Below, in pieces: positions 11,800-21,195 of a stretch of DNA of 64,000 bases (its first letter is position 1; each line of letters opens with the position of its first letter). Position numbers and translations under genes: made by a program. Under the pieces are notes generated by a model. It was given only the letters and a program-made list of their open reading frames with translations, was not told the origin of the DNA and searched no databases. This DNA is from Pseudomonas fluorescens Q2-87 (GTDB lineage: Bacteria; Pseudomonadota; Gammaproteobacteria; Pseudomonadales; Pseudomonadaceae): NCBI RefSeq assembly GCF_000281895.1, contig NZ_CM001558.1, forward strand, positions 1,430,556-1,494,555, given 5' to 3'.

Positions 11800-12633
11800 A
11801 TGTATAGCCTCGAAGACCTGCTTCATTTGATGAACCGCCTGCGAGACCCGCAGTACGGCTGCCCGTGGGACATCAAGCAAACCTACGCGACCATCGTCCC
11901 CCATACCCTCGAAGAAGCCTACGAAGTGGCCGATGCCATAGAGCGCGGCGATTTCGATCACTTGCAGGGTGAATTGGGCGACCTGTTGTTCCAGGTGGTG
12001 TATTACAGCCAGTTGGCCCGGGAAGAAAACCGCTTCGAATTCGCCGGCGTGGTCGATAGCATCACCCGCAAGCTGATCCGTCGTCATCCCCATGTGTTTC
12101 CTACCGGTGACCTGTATGCGCCTGTGGATATCCCGCGCCTGAGCGAAGAGCAGGTCAAGCAGCGCTGGGAGGAGATCAAGGCGCAGGAGCGGGCCGAGAA
12201 AGCTTCGGCGCCCGAACAGTTGTCATTGCTCGACGATGTGCCCGGCGCGCTGCCGGCGTTGTCTCGTTCGGCGAAGTTGCAAAAGCGTGCGGGGCAGGTT
12301 GGTTTCGATTGGCCAGGTCCGCTGCCGGTGCTCGATAAAGTCCGCGAGGAGTTGGACGAAGTGCTCGAAGCCATGGCGGACAACGACGTGGCGGCCATCA
12401 ATGACGAAGTGGGCGACCTGCTGTTCAGCGTGGTGAACCTGGCTCGCCATCTAAAAGTCGACCCCGAGACAGCCCTGCGCGGCGCCAACGCAAAATTCGA
12501 GCGACGGTTCCGATTTATCGAACAGGCATTGCGCGACACCCACCGTCCCATGGAAGATTGCACCCTCGAAGAGTTGGACGCCTTGTGGGGCGAAGCCAAA
12601 CGTCAGGAAAAGAATTTGCCCAGCTGTGGCTGA
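11800..12633 (+). CDS. mazG: Nucleoside triphosphate pyrophosphohydrolase MazG
   Basis: Protein of 277 residues with two tandem MazG domains, each with the metal-binding ExxE pattern: EEAYEVADAIERGDF near residue 38 and EELDEVLEAMADND near residue 184. It hydrolyses nucleoside triphosphates to monophosphates and pyrophosphate. In enterobacteria it is linked to relA and lowers (p)ppGpp signalling; the same adjacency holds here. The ATG at 11800 (MYSLEDLLHLMNRLRDP) matches the family start; a slightly longer reading begins at 11779. Confidence 0.94.
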   Translation: MYSLEDLLHLMNRLRDPQYGCPWDIKQTYATIVPHTLEEAYEVADAIERGDFDHLQGELGDLLFQVVYYSQLAREENRFEFAGVVDSITRKLIRRHPHVFPTGDLYAPVDIPRLSEEQVKQRWEEIKAQERAEKASAPEQLSLLDDVPGALPALSRSAKLQKRAGQVGFDWPGPLPVLDKVREELDEVLEAMADNDVAAINDEVGDLLFSVVNLARHLKVDPETALRGANAKFERRFRFIEQALRDTHRPMEDCTLEELDALWGEAKRQEKNLPSCG

Positions 12634-12659
12634 GGCCGTTGCCTAAGTGAGTAAGCACC

Positions 12660-13199
12660 ATGAGCCTTTCCCTTCGCGATCAACTGCTCAAGGCAGGGTT
12701 GGTCAACCAAAAGCAGGCCAAGCAGGTCGGCAAAGAAAAACAGAAGCAGCAGCGCCTGGCCCATAAAGGCCAAGTCGAACTGGATGACTCCCAGCAACGC
12801 GCGGCCCAGGAGGCTATGGCTGAGAAGGTCAAGCGCGACCAGGAACTCAACCGTCAGCAGCAGGAAAAGGCCGAACAGAAGGCCCGGGCCGCGCAGGTCA
12901 AGCAATTGATCGAAGTCTCGCGCCTGCCGAAGCTGACGACTGAGGATTACTACAACTTTGTCGACGACAAGAAGGTCAAGCGCATCTCGGTTAACACGCT
13001 GATGCGCAACAAGCTCAGCAGCGGCTCGCTGGCGATCGTCCACCACGCCGGTGGTTACGAAGTGATCCCGCGTGAAGCGGCCTTGAAGATCCAGGAGCGC
13101 GACCCTCAGCGCATCGTCCAGCTCAACACACAGACTGAAGAAGTGGATGCTGATGATCCGTACGCGGCGTATCAGATTCCTGATGATTTGATGTGGTAA
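12660..13199 (+). CDS. DUF2058 family protein (YaiL-like)
   Basis: Protein of 179 residues. The first 95 are a lysine- and glutamine-rich charged helix that should form a coiled coil (LVNQKQAKQVGKEKQKQQRL onward). A compact C-terminal domain follows, with LTTEDYYNFVDDKKVKRI and the family's HHAGGYEVIPREAALKI segment. It is cytoplasmic, with no signal peptide. The role of the family is not established. It sits 26 bases after mazG, possibly in the same transcript, and is followed by a REP pair. Confidence 0.86.
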   Translation: MSLSLRDQLLKAGLVNQKQAKQVGKEKQKQQRLAHKGQVELDDSQQRAAQEAMAEKVKRDQELNRQQQEKAEQKARAAQVKQLIEVSRLPKLTTEDYYNFVDDKKVKRISVNTLMRNKLSSGSLAIVHHAGGYEVIPREAALKIQERDPQRIVQLNTQTEEVDADDPYAAYQIPDDLMW

Positions 13200-13221
13200 A
13201 GCCAACAACCTGAAACAACAC

Positions 13222-13310
13222 GTGGCGAGGGAGCTTGCTCCCGCTTGAGTGCGAAGCGCTCACAAAAAAGGGCTGCTATGCAGCCCAGCGGGAGCAAGCT
13301 CCCTCGCCAC
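13222..13310. repeat. REP pair, GTGGCGAGGGAGC family
   Basis: Inverted copies of GTGGCGAGGGAGCTTGCTC lie between the convergent DUF2058 gene and the small gene at 13327-13521. Arms and inner GGCTGC/GCAGCC stem resemble the copy at 1785. Confidence 0.9.
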
Positions 13311-13326
13311 GGGGTCCCCGTGTCAT

Positions 13327-13521
13327 TCAGGACTCCGCCATTTCTCGCGAGCGCAACCTCTCTTCGCGCTCCAGCTCAGCCTTGTAGCTTTGGGCATCCG
13401 TCTCGGAGTGGAACATCCCTACCAGCAAATCCTGTTGATGCACATCCCAGATCCGGATTCCGGCGGCAATGCCTTCGTGGGACATATGGGAGTCGTCGCG
13501 TTCAGTTACTTTCACAGTCAT
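13327..13521 (-). CDS. Small conserved hypothetical protein
   Basis: Protein of 64 residues, not recognised. GGAGAG lies ten bases before the ATG, which supports it as real. The sequence is charged and helical at the C-terminus (TDAQSYKAELEREERLRSRE), with a short beta-like middle (GIRIWDVHQQDLLVGMFHS). There is no signal peptide or membrane segment. It is a lone gene with a REP pair downstream. Confidence 0.65.
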   Translation of the reverse strand: MTVKVTERDDSHMSHEGIAAGIRIWDVHQQDLLVGMFHSETDAQSYKAELEREERLRSREMAES

Positions 13522-13764
13522 CTTGCAAGCTCTCCAATCTTTTAATCTGCAGCAAGGCGTGTGCAGGCCTTTGTTATAGATTTGGATAGCGTGCTAAGTA
13601 AATGCCTGGGCCCGTTAAGAAGTTTTCATGAAAATCGCAACAATCCTGCAGGTCAGGCCATGCGCGGCGTTTGGTCGCAGGTGTGGTTTGTGAAGAAAAT
13701 TTCATGGTTTGTAGGCAACCCTTGAATTCATGCAAAACCCTATGGGAGGGCTTGAAGATCCGGG

Positions 13765-13796
13765 CATAAAAAAGCCCCGCATCTGCGGGGCTTCTT
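13765..13796 (-). terminator. Rho-independent terminator of the purMN-DUF3108 operon
   Basis: The stem AGCCCCGC/GCGGGGCT with a four-base loop is followed on the minus strand by a run of six T. It lies just past the DUF3108 stop. Confidence 0.88.
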
Positions 13797-13811
13797 GATA
13801 AACAGCGTCGG

Positions 13812-14525
13812 TCAGCTGCCTTTCACAGCCTTGCCGTTGACCGTACCGTCCTGGAGCATGATGTTGTACTCCTTGCCGTCGGTCTCGACCTGTTGCAGGC
13901 GCACCAGCAGATAATCCCAGTCCTTGGCGAACCAGAGCACGGTGATGCGCTTGCTTTGTGTCGGATCGCGCACGCGTTCGACCTTGATGGCCTCGATCTG
14001 GCCGGCCTTGGTGTCGACCTTTTCCGAGCCCAGCACGCGGAAGTCATAGGTATCGACTTCACCGTCATCGACGACCTGGTAGCTCATGCTTTTCTTGCCA
14101 GCCGCCACGTCATGCTGCAGGGCCAGTTGATAGGTGGATTTATCAACCATGCCACGGTTCAGGGGCAGCTTGACCGCGTCACCACGATCGGTGCCGGTGA
14201 CCATCTTGGTGTTCCAGTCGAAGTCCAGGTCGGCCTTCTTGGCCTTGCCCAGGCCACCGCGTTCGAAGTGGTAGGACTGTGGCAGCAAGGTGTCCTTGTC
14301 CAGGGTCAGGGTGCTTTCTTCGGTCAGGCTGGCGATCATCATCGAAGCCTTGAAGCTCAGCTTCCAGGTGCCGTTGGCTTCCTTGGTCAGGCTGCGTTCG
14401 GCGGTGCCGCTCATGGGCAACTGTTTCCAGTCGGCGGTGTAGCTGGCGGAGAACGGTTGAAGTTCCGAAGCCTGTGCCAGGGGCAAGGCAAGCAGAGCGC
14501 AAGCGAAGAGCAGGGCGCGACGCAT
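13812..14525 (-). CDS. DUF3108 domain-containing periplasmic protein
   Basis: Protein of 237 residues with a clean Sec signal peptide (RRALLFACALLALPLAQASE) and a beta-rich mature region that starts LQPFSASYTADWKQLPMSG, as in the DUF3108 family. It is therefore exported, probably to the periplasm. Its function is unknown. It is the last gene of purM-purN-DUF3108, eight bases after purN, and a strong terminator follows. The chosen ATG exposes the signal peptide; longer in-frame readings would mask it. Confidence 0.87.
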   Translation of the reverse strand: MRRALLFACALLALPLAQASELQPFSASYTADWKQLPMSGTAERSLTKEANGTWKLSFKASMMIASLTEESTLTLDKDTLLPQSYHFERGGLGKAKKADLDFDWNTKMVTGTDRGDAVKLPLNRGMVDKSTYQLALQHDVAAGKKSMSYQVVDDGEVDTYDFRVLGSEKVDTKAGQIEAIKVERVRDPTQSKRITVLWFAKDWDYLLVRLQQVETDGKEYNIMLQDGTVNGKAVKGS

Positions 14526-14533
14526 AAAATCTC

Positions 14534-15184
14534 CTAGTATCGAATCAAATGGCCGCTGGCGGCGAGTAACTGGCCGTCCAGTGAGGCTCCGCGATCGTCG
14601 AGGGTCAGCCGTCCTTCGGCAAACCAACGCACGGCCATCGGGTAGATCTGGTGCTCGCGGGCGTGAACCCGTTGCGCCAGGCTTTGCGGCGTGTCGTGCA
14701 ACTCTACCGGTATTACTGCCTGTACGACCAGTGGTCCGCCATCGAGTTCCTCGGTGACGAAGTGCACGGAGCAGCCGTGCTCCGTGTCTCCGGCCTCCAG
14801 GGCCCGCTGATGAGTGTGTAACCCTTTGTATTTGGGCAGCAGCGAGGGATGGATATTGAACAGGCGGCCCTGGTAGTGACGCACGAAGCCGGCGCTGAGG
14901 ATGCGCATGAAGCCGGCCAGTACCACCAGTTGCGGATTGAAAGTGTCGATCTGTTCCATCAGCGCGGCGTCGAAGGCTTCGCGGCCATCGAACAGCTTGT
15001 GATCCAGGACGCGGGTGTCGATACCCGCCTCCCGGGCGCGTTGCAGGCCGTAGGCATCGGCGCGGTTGGAGATCACCGCGCGGATACGGACCGGGCTGTC
15101 GCCGGTCCGGGTGCTGTCGATCAGGGCCTGCAAGTTACTGCCGGTGCCGGACAGCAGCACCACGACGTCACAGGTTGCGGACAT
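14534..15184 (-). CDS. purN: Phosphoribosylglycinamide formyltransferase
   Basis: Protein of 216 residues that transfers formyl from 10-formyl-THF to GAR, the third step of purine synthesis. The phosphate-binding GTGSNLQALID, the catalytic Asn-His pair in FNIHPSLLPKYKGL and the HFVTEELDGGPLVVQ motif with its Asp are all present. Its ATG overlaps the purM stop (ATGA), the classical purM-purN arrangement. Confidence 0.96.
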   Translation of the reverse strand: MSATCDVVVLLSGTGSNLQALIDSTRTGDSPVRIRAVISNRADAYGLQRAREAGIDTRVLDHKLFDGREAFDAALMEQIDTFNPQLVVLAGFMRILSAGFVRHYQGRLFNIHPSLLPKYKGLHTHQRALEAGDTEHGCSVHFVTEELDGGPLVVQAVIPVELHDTPQSLAQRVHAREHQIYPMAVRWFAEGRLTLDDRGASLDGQLLAASGHLIRY

Positions 15185-16242
15185 CAGTGCGCCTTAAGGT
15201 TTTTCAGCTCGACCTGGGCAGCGCCTTCGGCGGCGGTGGCGATCTGGCCGATGACCCAAGGTTGCTCGCCGGCTTCACGCAGTACGTTCAGGGCGGTCTC
15301 GACATACTCCTGGGCCACGCAGATCACCATGCCCACGCCGCAGTTCAGCACGCGGTGCATCTCGGTTTCATCGACGTTGCCTTGCTCTTGCAGCCAGTCG
15401 AACACCGCCGGGCGGGTCCAGCTCGCCACGTCGACCACGGCCTGGGCGCCTTTTGGCAGTACGCGCGGGATGTTGTCCAGCAGGCCACCGCCGGTGATGT
15501 GGGCCATGGCCTTGACGGCGCCGGTGTCCTTGATCAGTTTGAGCAGTGGCTTGACGTAGATGCGGGTCGGGGCCATCAGCAGGTCGGCCAGTGGCTTGCC
15601 GTCGAGCTGGGTGTTCTCGATGTCGGCACCCGAGACTTCGATGATCTTGCGGATCAGCGAATAGCCGTTGGAGTGCGGGCCGGAAGACGGCAGGGCGAGC
15701 AGGGCATCGCCGGCGGCGACTTTCGAGCCGTCGATGATCTCGGCTTTTTCCACGACGCCGACGCAGAAGCCGGCCAAGTCGTAGTCTTCACCTTCGTACA
15801 TGCCGGGCATTTCTGCGGTTTCGCCGCCAACCAGGGAGCAGCCGGACAGTTCACAGCCAGCGCCGATGCCGGTCACGACCTGGGCGGCGGTGTCGACGTT
15901 CAGCTTGCCGGTGGCGTAGTAGTCAAGGAAGAACAGCGGCTCGGCGCCGCAGACCACCAGGTCGTTCACGCACATGGCCACCAGGTCGATGCCGATGCTG
16001 TCGTGCTTGTTCAGGTTCAGGGCCAGGCGCAGCTTGGTGCCGACGCCGTCGGTGCCGGAGACCAGCACGGGTTGCTTGTAGCCGGCCGGGATCTCGCAGA
16101 GGGCGCCGAAACCGCCCAGGCCGCCCATGACTTCCGGGCGCGCAGTGCGCTTGGCGACGCTCTTGATGCGTTCGACCAATGCTTCACCGGCGTCGATGTC
16201 TACACCGGCGTCCTTGTAGCTCAGGGAGGGTTGCTTGCTCAT
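15184..16242 (-). CDS. purM: Phosphoribosylformylglycinamidine cyclo-ligase (AIR synthetase)
   Basis: Protein of 352 residues that closes FGAM to AIR using ATP in purine synthesis. It shows the N-terminal [20 protein letters not shown], the glycine-rich [11 protein letters not shown], the nucleotide-binding [13 protein letters not shown] and the [15 protein letters not shown] motif. It is the first gene of purM-purN-DUF3108 and diverges from the DUF2066 gene, so its promoter must lie in 16243-16607. Confidence 0.97.
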   Translation of the reverse strand: MSKQPSLSYKDAGVDIDAGEALVERIKSVAKRTARPEVMGGLGGFGALCEIPAGYKQPVLVSGTDGVGTKLRLALNLNKHDSIGIDLVAMCVNDLVVCGAEPLFFLDYYATGKLNVDTAAQVVTGIGAGCELSGCSLVGGETAEMPGMYEGEDYDLAGFCVGVVEKAEIIDGSKVAAGDALLALPSSGPHSNGYSLIRKIIEVSGADIENTQLDGKPLADLLMAPTRIYVKPLLKLIKDTGAVKAMAHITGGGLLDNIPRVLPKGAQAVVDVASWTRPAVFDWLQEQGNVDETEMHRVLNCGVGMVICVAQEYVETALNVLREAGEQPWVIGQIATAAEGAAQVELKNLKAH

Positions 16243-16607
16243 GATCCAGGCCTTTAGGGGGGATTTCTGGGTAACGACCGACCGCCGGAACCGTCGAATA
16301 GCCGTTGTACGGATTATTCCGGGTGCCCAGCCGTTGCCGGTCTGCGAAGGCGCGCGATTTTATCAGGCTTGAGGGGCAGCGGCCATCCTCGCGCCGACGG
16401 GCAGGGACATATCCTCGGAAAAAAAACGATATTTCTTATATTGGTACTGCGCAGCGCGTCTGTATAAGGTGTAGCGGTAAGCGACTATGGTGATGACAGT
16501 GCGAAACTTGCACCGGGCGTGTGAATGTTTTGCCGGGTGCCGTGGTCACAGCCATGCTCAATTTTCTTCACACGGCCTGTTCCAGCCGTTATGTCCGGGA
16601 ATCTTCC
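16243..16607. other. Divergent intergenic region between purM and the DUF2066 gene
   Basis: About 365 bases without a credible gene; it must hold both promoters. An A-rich tract followed by TATTTCTTATATTGG lies near 16420-16445. I see no clear palindromic operator or riboswitch and do not assign promoter boxes. Confidence 0.5.
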
Positions 16608-17657
16608 ATGCGTCTGTTCAAATTCTTGTCTGTGGGCTGCCTGGCGCTGATCAGCCTGGCGAGCCATGCCGAAACCCTCAATGGGCTTTATCAGGTACTC
16701 GAACCGGTCAGTAACCAGACCCCGGAGGAGCGTAACCAGGCGACGCTGCGCGCCCTGGACACGTTGGTGCTGCGCCTGACCGGCGATGCCAAGGCCGCCC
16801 AGAATCCCGGCCTGGCGGCGATCCGCAAGGATCCGCAGCAGATCATTCTTCAATACGGCTACGACGCCGGCCCCCCGGAAAGCCTCAAGGTGGACTTCGA
16901 TCCGGCCAGCACCGACCGGGCCTTGCGGTCGGCGGGGTTGTCGCTGTGGAGCGCGAACCGGCCATCGATCCTGGGCTGGTGGCTGAACGACTCGACCGAA
17001 GGCTCCAGCCTGGTGGGTGACGGCCAGGCCAGCGCCACGCCATTGCGCCGCGCCGCGCAGCACCGGGGCCTGGCGCTGCACCTGCCGCTGGCCGACTTGA
17101 GCGAACAGATCGTCGCCACCGCGCCCAACCTTGAAGGCAGCGACCCGGCGCCATTGCGCGATGCCTCGGAGCGATACGCGGCGGATGCCTTGCTCGCGGT
17201 CCATGCCAAGGAAGAGGGCGGCCAGTGGCGAGGCACCTGGCGCCTGTGGCTGGGCGACCAGCGCGAGCAAGGCAATGCCCAGGGCGCCAATGCTGCAGCC
17301 CTGGCCGATGCGGTGATGCTGGCGGTGAGTCAACGGTTGGCACCGCGCTTTGTCGCCAAGCCGGGCGTGGCCACGGAGCAGACGCTGGAGGTGCAGGGCA
17401 TGAATTTCGAGCGTTACGCGGCGCTGGGTCGATTGCTCGAGCCGTTTTCGGGGCAGTTGCAACAGGTTGAGGGTGACCGGGTCTTCTATCGGGTCAACGG
17501 CAGCGCCGAGCAATTGAAGGCGCAACTGGCCCTGGCGAAGCTGCAGGAAATCCCTGCCGGCGAGGCCGTTGCGCCGACGCCAGCGCCTCAGCCGGCCGCC
17601 GATGGCTCGGTCCCGGCGACACCGGCGCCGACCGCCAATTTGCGGTTCCACTGGTAG
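16608..17657 (+). CDS. DUF2066 domain-containing exported protein
   Basis: Protein of 349 residues with a Sec signal peptide (RLFKFLSVGCLALISLASHA). The mature region begins ETLNGLYQVLEPV, typical of the DUF2066 family next to perM and hda in pseudomonads. The C-terminus is low-complexity and rich in Ala and Pro. Envelope location is likely; no activity is known. The ATG at 16608 has a short GGGA upstream and exposes the signal peptide. The perM gene follows after 30 bases. Confidence 0.85.
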   Translation: MRLFKFLSVGCLALISLASHAETLNGLYQVLEPVSNQTPEERNQATLRALDTLVLRLTGDAKAAQNPGLAAIRKDPQQIILQYGYDAGPPESLKVDFDPASTDRALRSAGLSLWSANRPSILGWWLNDSTEGSSLVGDGQASATPLRRAAQHRGLALHLPLADLSEQIVATAPNLEGSDPAPLRDASERYAADALLAVHAKEEGGQWRGTWRLWLGDQREQGNAQGANAAALADAVMLAVSQRLAPRFVAKPGVATEQTLEVQGMNFERYAALGRLLEPFSGQLQQVEGDRVFYRVNGSAEQLKAQLALAKLQEIPAGEAVAPTPAPQPAADGSVPATPAPTANLRFHW

Positions 17658-17687
17658 TTTCTTTCTTTATATAGCCAGGAGTGGTTC

Positions 17688-18761
17688 ATGGGCGATACGC
17701 GGCGTTGGTTCTGGTTGGGTGGGTTCGCCCTGCTGTTCGCCTTCATCTATTTGTTGCATCCGATCCTGACGCCATTTCTGGTTGCGTTGCTGTTGGCCTA
17801 TCTGTTCGACCCGGTGGTGGATCGCCTGGAAAAACTCGGCTTGTCGCGGACCTGGGGCGTGGTGACGGTCTTCGCGCTATTCACCTTGATCGTAGGCGCC
17901 CTGTTGCTGGTGTTGATACCGATGCTCGCCAAGCAACTGTTGCGCCTGTATGAATTGGCGCCGCAGATGCTCGATTGGTTGCAGCACAGCGCGGTGCCGT
18001 GGGTGCAGTCGAAGCTGGGGCTGTCGGACGGCTTCTGGAAGTTCGACAAGGTCAAGGCCGCCATCAGCGAGCACATGGGCCAGACCACGGACATCGTTGG
18101 CGTGGTCTTGAGCCAGGCCACGGCGTCGAGCCTGGCGCTGATCGGCTGGCTGGCCAACCTGGTACTGATCCCGGTGGTAGCCTTTTATCTGCTCCGAGAC
18201 TGGGACCTGATGATGGCCAAGATCCGCAGTCTGCTGCCGCGCAATCGCGAAGAACGGATCATGACCCTGACCGGCGAGTGCCACGAGGTGCTGGGGGCGT
18301 TCGTGCGCGGGCAGTTGCTGGTGATGCTGGCGCTGGGCTTCATCTATGCGGCGGGGCTGATGCTGGTGGGGCTGGAGTTGGGGCTGTTGATAGGCCTGAT
18401 CGCCGGGCTGGCGGCCATCGTGCCGTACATGGGTTTTGTGATTGGCATCGGCGCGGCGTTGATCGCCGGATTGTTCCAGTTTGGCGGCGACTTGTATCCA
18501 ATGATCGGTATCGTCGCGGTGTTCATGGTCGGCCAAGCCTTGGAAGGCATGGTGCTGACGCCGTTGCTGGTGGGTGATCGGATTGGCCTGCACCCTGTGG
18601 CGGTAATCTTTGCGATCCTGGCGGGCGGCGAGTTGTTCGGTTTCACCGGGATCCTGCTGGCGCTGCCGGTGGCGGCGGTCATCATGGTACTGGTGCGCCA
18701 TATGCACGATCTGTACAAGGATTCGGACATTTATAGTGGCGCCGAAGACCCTGACTTGTAG
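17688..18761 (+). CDS. AI-2E family transporter (PerM-like)
   Basis: Integral membrane protein of 357 residues with about eight predicted helices: two N-terminal pairs, a soluble amphipathic region around residues 85-140, then LVLIPVVAFYLLRDWDLM and the C-terminal bundle ending in FGFTGILLALPVAAVIMVL. The YLLRDW segment and the GQALEGMVLTPLLVGDRIGLHP region mark the family. Members include the AI-2 exporter TqsA and PerM; the substrate here is unknown. It is probably co-transcribed with the DUF2066 gene. Confidence 0.9.
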   Translation: MGDTRRWFWLGGFALLFAFIYLLHPILTPFLVALLLAYLFDPVVDRLEKLGLSRTWGVVTVFALFTLIVGALLLVLIPMLAKQLLRLYELAPQMLDWLQHSAVPWVQSKLGLSDGFWKFDKVKAAISEHMGQTTDIVGVVLSQATASSLALIGWLANLVLIPVVAFYLLRDWDLMMAKIRSLLPRNREERIMTLTGECHEVLGAFVRGQLLVMLALGFIYAAGLMLVGLELGLLIGLIAGLAAIVPYMGFVIGIGAALIAGLFQFGGDLYPMIGIVAVFMVGQALEGMVLTPLLVGDRIGLHPVAVIFAILAGGELFGFTGILLALPVAAVIMVLVRHMHDLYKDSDIYSGAEDPDL

Positions 18762-18930
18762 GGCAAATCGCCGGCGGGGCGTCAGGGAAACCGACGTTCC
18801 GTTCGCTTGCTGCTGCAAACCTTTGATTTTACTCGTGGTCCGGCGCATTGTGCGGTCCGTGTCACGGGTATAAACTTTGCGAACTTTACACAGAGGCCAC
18901 TAACGGTTCCTTTGGAACTGTTCAGTCAGC

Positions 18931-19635
18931 ATGAAACCGATTCAGCTGCCCCTAGGTGTGCGTCTGCGTGATGACGCTACCTTTATCAATTACTACCCAG
19001 GCGCCAATGCCGCTGCACTCGGCTATGTCGAGCGGCTTTGCGAAGCCGACGCCGGCTGGACCGAGAGCCTGATCTATCTATGGGGCAAGGACGGGGTAGG
19101 GCGCACGCACCTGTTGCAGGCCGCTTGCCTGCGGTTCGAGCAACTGGGCGAACCGGCGGTGTACCTGCCATTGGCCGAATTGCTGGATCGTGGCGTTGAA
19201 ATCCTCGACAACCTCGAACAGTACGAACTGGTCTGCCTGGACGATCTCCAGGCGGTGGCCGGCAAGGCTGATTGGGAAGAAGCACTGTTTCACCTGTTCA
19301 ACCGGCTGCGCGACAGCGGTCGGCGGCTGCTGATTGCTGCCTCGACGTCGCCGCGGGAGTTACCGGTGAAGCTGGCGGATCTCAAGTCCCGGCTCACCCT
19401 GGCGCTGATATTCCAGATGCGCCCGTTATCCGATGAAGACAAACTCCGCGCATTGCAGTTGCGCGCTTCCCGACGTGGCCTGCACCTGACCGATGAAGTC
19501 GGGCATTTCATCCTCACCCGTGGCACCCGCAGCATGAGCGCTCTGTTCGAGTTGCTTGAACGCCTCGATCAGGCCTCTCTTCAGGCCCAGCGCAAGCTGA
19601 CTATTCCTTTTTTGAAAGAAACCCTGGGCTGGTAG
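18931..19635 (+). CDS. hda: DnaA regulatory inactivator Hda
   Basis: Protein of 234 residues, the size of Hda: an AAA+ module related to DnaA without the DNA-binding domain IV. The N-terminal QLPLGVRLRDDATF resembles the clamp-binding motif region. The Walker A is atypical (WGKDGVGRTHLLQAA), Walker B is LVCLDDLQAV, and sensor 2 lies near LLERLDQASLQAQRKLT. With the DNA-loaded beta clamp it stimulates DnaA-ATP hydrolysis and prevents re-initiation. It follows perM, as in other Pseudomonas. Confidence 0.94.
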   Translation: MKPIQLPLGVRLRDDATFINYYPGANAAALGYVERLCEADAGWTESLIYLWGKDGVGRTHLLQAACLRFEQLGEPAVYLPLAELLDRGVEILDNLEQYELVCLDDLQAVAGKADWEEALFHLFNRLRDSGRRLLIAASTSPRELPVKLADLKSRLTLALIFQMRPLSDEDKLRALQLRASRRGLHLTDEVGHFILTRGTRSMSALFELLERLDQASLQAQRKLTIPFLKETLGW

Positions 19636-19764
19636 AACCGTAATAGATAGTGGCTCTTAGCCTGCTCCGGACACGGCAAAACCCGCGGTCCTGCTGGGCT
19701 GCAGGCTGCATGATCTTCAAAACGGGCTTAAGCGCTTAGATGGCAACGTAAAACCGAGAAGTCA

Positions 19765-19791
19765 CATTTGCATCGATTGAATTTGCAAATG
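19765..19791. repeat. Inverted repeat upstream of the first NlpC/P60 gene
   Basis: CATTTGCA and TGCAAATG (8-base arms, 11-base spacer) lie about 55 bases before the lipoprotein ATG. It could be an operator or a 5' UTR hairpin; there is no direct evidence for either. Confidence 0.5.
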
Positions 19792-19847
19792 AGGTTGATA
19801 GAAGGCATAGTCTCGCCATCTTTACTACTTCAGCCACGGTCGTGCCC

Positions 19848-20474
19848 ATGCTAAATCGCTTCGCACCCCTCGTGCCTCTCGCACTCGTTACCCTGTTGTT
19901 CGGTTGCGCTGCCCACTCCCCAGTGTCCCAGCAAGAGCAACAACCACAGGTCAAGAACTCCGTTACCGCCCAGTCTTCCTCCGTTGCGTTCCAGGAAGAA
20001 ATGGCCTCCGACAAAGAACTGGCCGCCTTCGCCGGCAGCAAGCCTTATCAGCTTCCAGTGCTGGCCGACAGCATTCTGGAGCGGGGCATGTCGTTGATCG
20101 GTACCCGTTATCGTTTTGGCGGTACCTCTGAAGCCGGTTTCGATTGCAGTGGTTTCATCGGTTATCTGTTTCGCGAAGAGGCCGGCATGAACCTGCCGCG
20201 CTCGACTCGCGAAATGATCAACGTTAACGCTCCGCTGGTTGCGCGCAACCAACTGGAACCCGGTGACCTGCTGTTCTTCAGCACCAATGGTCGTCGCGGT
20301 CGCGTCAGCCATGCCGGGATCTACCTGGGTGACAACCAGTTCATCCATTCCAGCAGCCGCCGCAGCGGTGGCGTGCGAATCGACAGCCTGGGCGACACCT
20401 ACTGGAACAAGACCTTCATCGAAGCCAAGCGCGCCCTCGCGATGGCACCGACTGTGATGACGGCTCGCAAGTAA
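19848..20474 (+). CDS. NlpC/P60 family (C40) lipoprotein
   Basis: Protein of 208 residues with lipobox TLLFGC (Cys20) and a C-terminal NlpC/P60 cysteine peptidase domain. The catalytic Cys is in FDCSGFIGYLF and the His in VSHAGIYLGDNQFIHSS. The family cleaves stem-peptide bonds in peptidoglycan (Spr/MepS type), so a role in wall growth at the outer membrane is likely. A GTG six bases upstream is an alternative start. A second NlpC gene follows directly; the two look like diverged tandem paralogues. Confidence 0.9.
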   Translation: MLNRFAPLVPLALVTLLFGCAAHSPVSQQEQQPQVKNSVTAQSSSVAFQEEMASDKELAAFAGSKPYQLPVLADSILERGMSLIGTRYRFGGTSEAGFDCSGFIGYLFREEAGMNLPRSTREMINVNAPLVARNQLEPGDLLFFSTNGRRGRVSHAGIYLGDNQFIHSSSRRSGGVRIDSLGDTYWNKTFIEAKRALAMAPTVMTARK

Positions 20475-20490
20475 GCCCACAGTTTGTAAG

Positions 20491-20519
20491 GCAAACTTAA
20501 AGTCTTACTTGAAGTTTGC
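20491..20519. repeat. Inverted repeat between the two NlpC/P60 genes
   Basis: GCAAACTT and AAGTTTGC (8-base arms, 13-base spacer) start 17 bases after the first stop. No T-run follows. Confidence 0.5.
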
Positions 20520-20558
20520 GACATAGCCGCTAGAATCCATGATCATTGATTGATGGCA

Positions 20559-20590
20559 ATCCGCCTGCGTATTACGCGGGCGGATTTGTT
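20559..20590 (+). terminator. Possible terminator hairpin between the NlpC/P60 genes
   Basis: The long stem AATCCGCC..GCGT/ACGC..GGCGGATT has a three-base loop and is followed by a poor T-rich tail (TGTTT). The shape is terminator-like, but the tail is weak. Confidence 0.5.
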
Positions 20591-20639
20591 TCCATCTCCA
20601 CGGCAAAAAAGCCGCATCCAGATCAGGATTGTTCTGCAT

Positions 20640-21173
20640 ATGTCGACGTCGGCCCGCCTCGCTCTTGTGTTCCTCGCCGCGCTACTCAGCGCCTGTGCCA
20701 GCCGCACCCCGCCGCCTGCGCCGGTGCGGGCTCCGGTGGTCTTTGCCCCCTCGCAACCTTTTTCTCCTGCTGCCGAAGATGTGCTTTTCCGAGCGCTGGG
20801 CCTGGTGGGGACGCCGTATCGCTGGGGCGGTAACACGCCGGATTCGGGTTTCGATTGCAGTGGCCTGATCGGCTATGTCTACCGTGATGCGGCAGGTATT
20901 ACCTTGCCGAGGTCCACCCGCGAGATGATCGGCATGCGCGCCCCGGATGTGGGTAAGGAAGCGCTGCAGACCGGGGACCTGATCTTCTTTGCCACCAACG
21001 GCGGTTCCCAGGTCAGCCACGCGGGGATCTATGTCGGTGAAGGCCGTTTTGTCCATGCGCCAGCCACCGGTGGCACGGTCAAGCTCGACAGCTTGTCCAA
21101 GGCTTACTGGCAGAAAGCCTATCTGAGCGCCAAGCGGGTGTTGCAGCCGGAGCATCTGGCGCGCAATCCCTGA
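20640..21173 (+). CDS. NlpC/P60 family (C40) lipoprotein, second copy
   Basis: Protein of 177 residues with lipobox ALLSAC (Cys19). The NlpC/P60 domain has the catalytic Cys in FDCSGLIGYVYRD and the His in VSHAGIYVGEGRFVHAP. It is shorter between signal and domain than its upstream neighbour but otherwise parallel. It is probably an envelope peptidoglycan endopeptidase. CAGGA lies upstream of the chosen ATG; a longer reading from 20550 would hide the lipobox. Confidence 0.9.
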   Translation: MSTSARLALVFLAALLSACASRTPPPAPVRAPVVFAPSQPFSPAAEDVLFRALGLVGTPYRWGGNTPDSGFDCSGLIGYVYRDAAGITLPRSTREMIGMRAPDVGKEALQTGDLIFFATNGGSQVSHAGIYVGEGRFVHAPATGGTVKLDSLSKAYWQKAYLSAKRVLQPEHLARNP

Positions 21174-21195
21174 AAAAGCCGCTACAGAGGCTGAA

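Noticed and set aside
19636..19760. Possible small RNA between hda and the NlpC gene
   Set aside because: Some GC-rich pairing (CCTGCTGGGCTGCAGG) is visible, but there is no clear promoter plus terminator, so no RNA gene is called.
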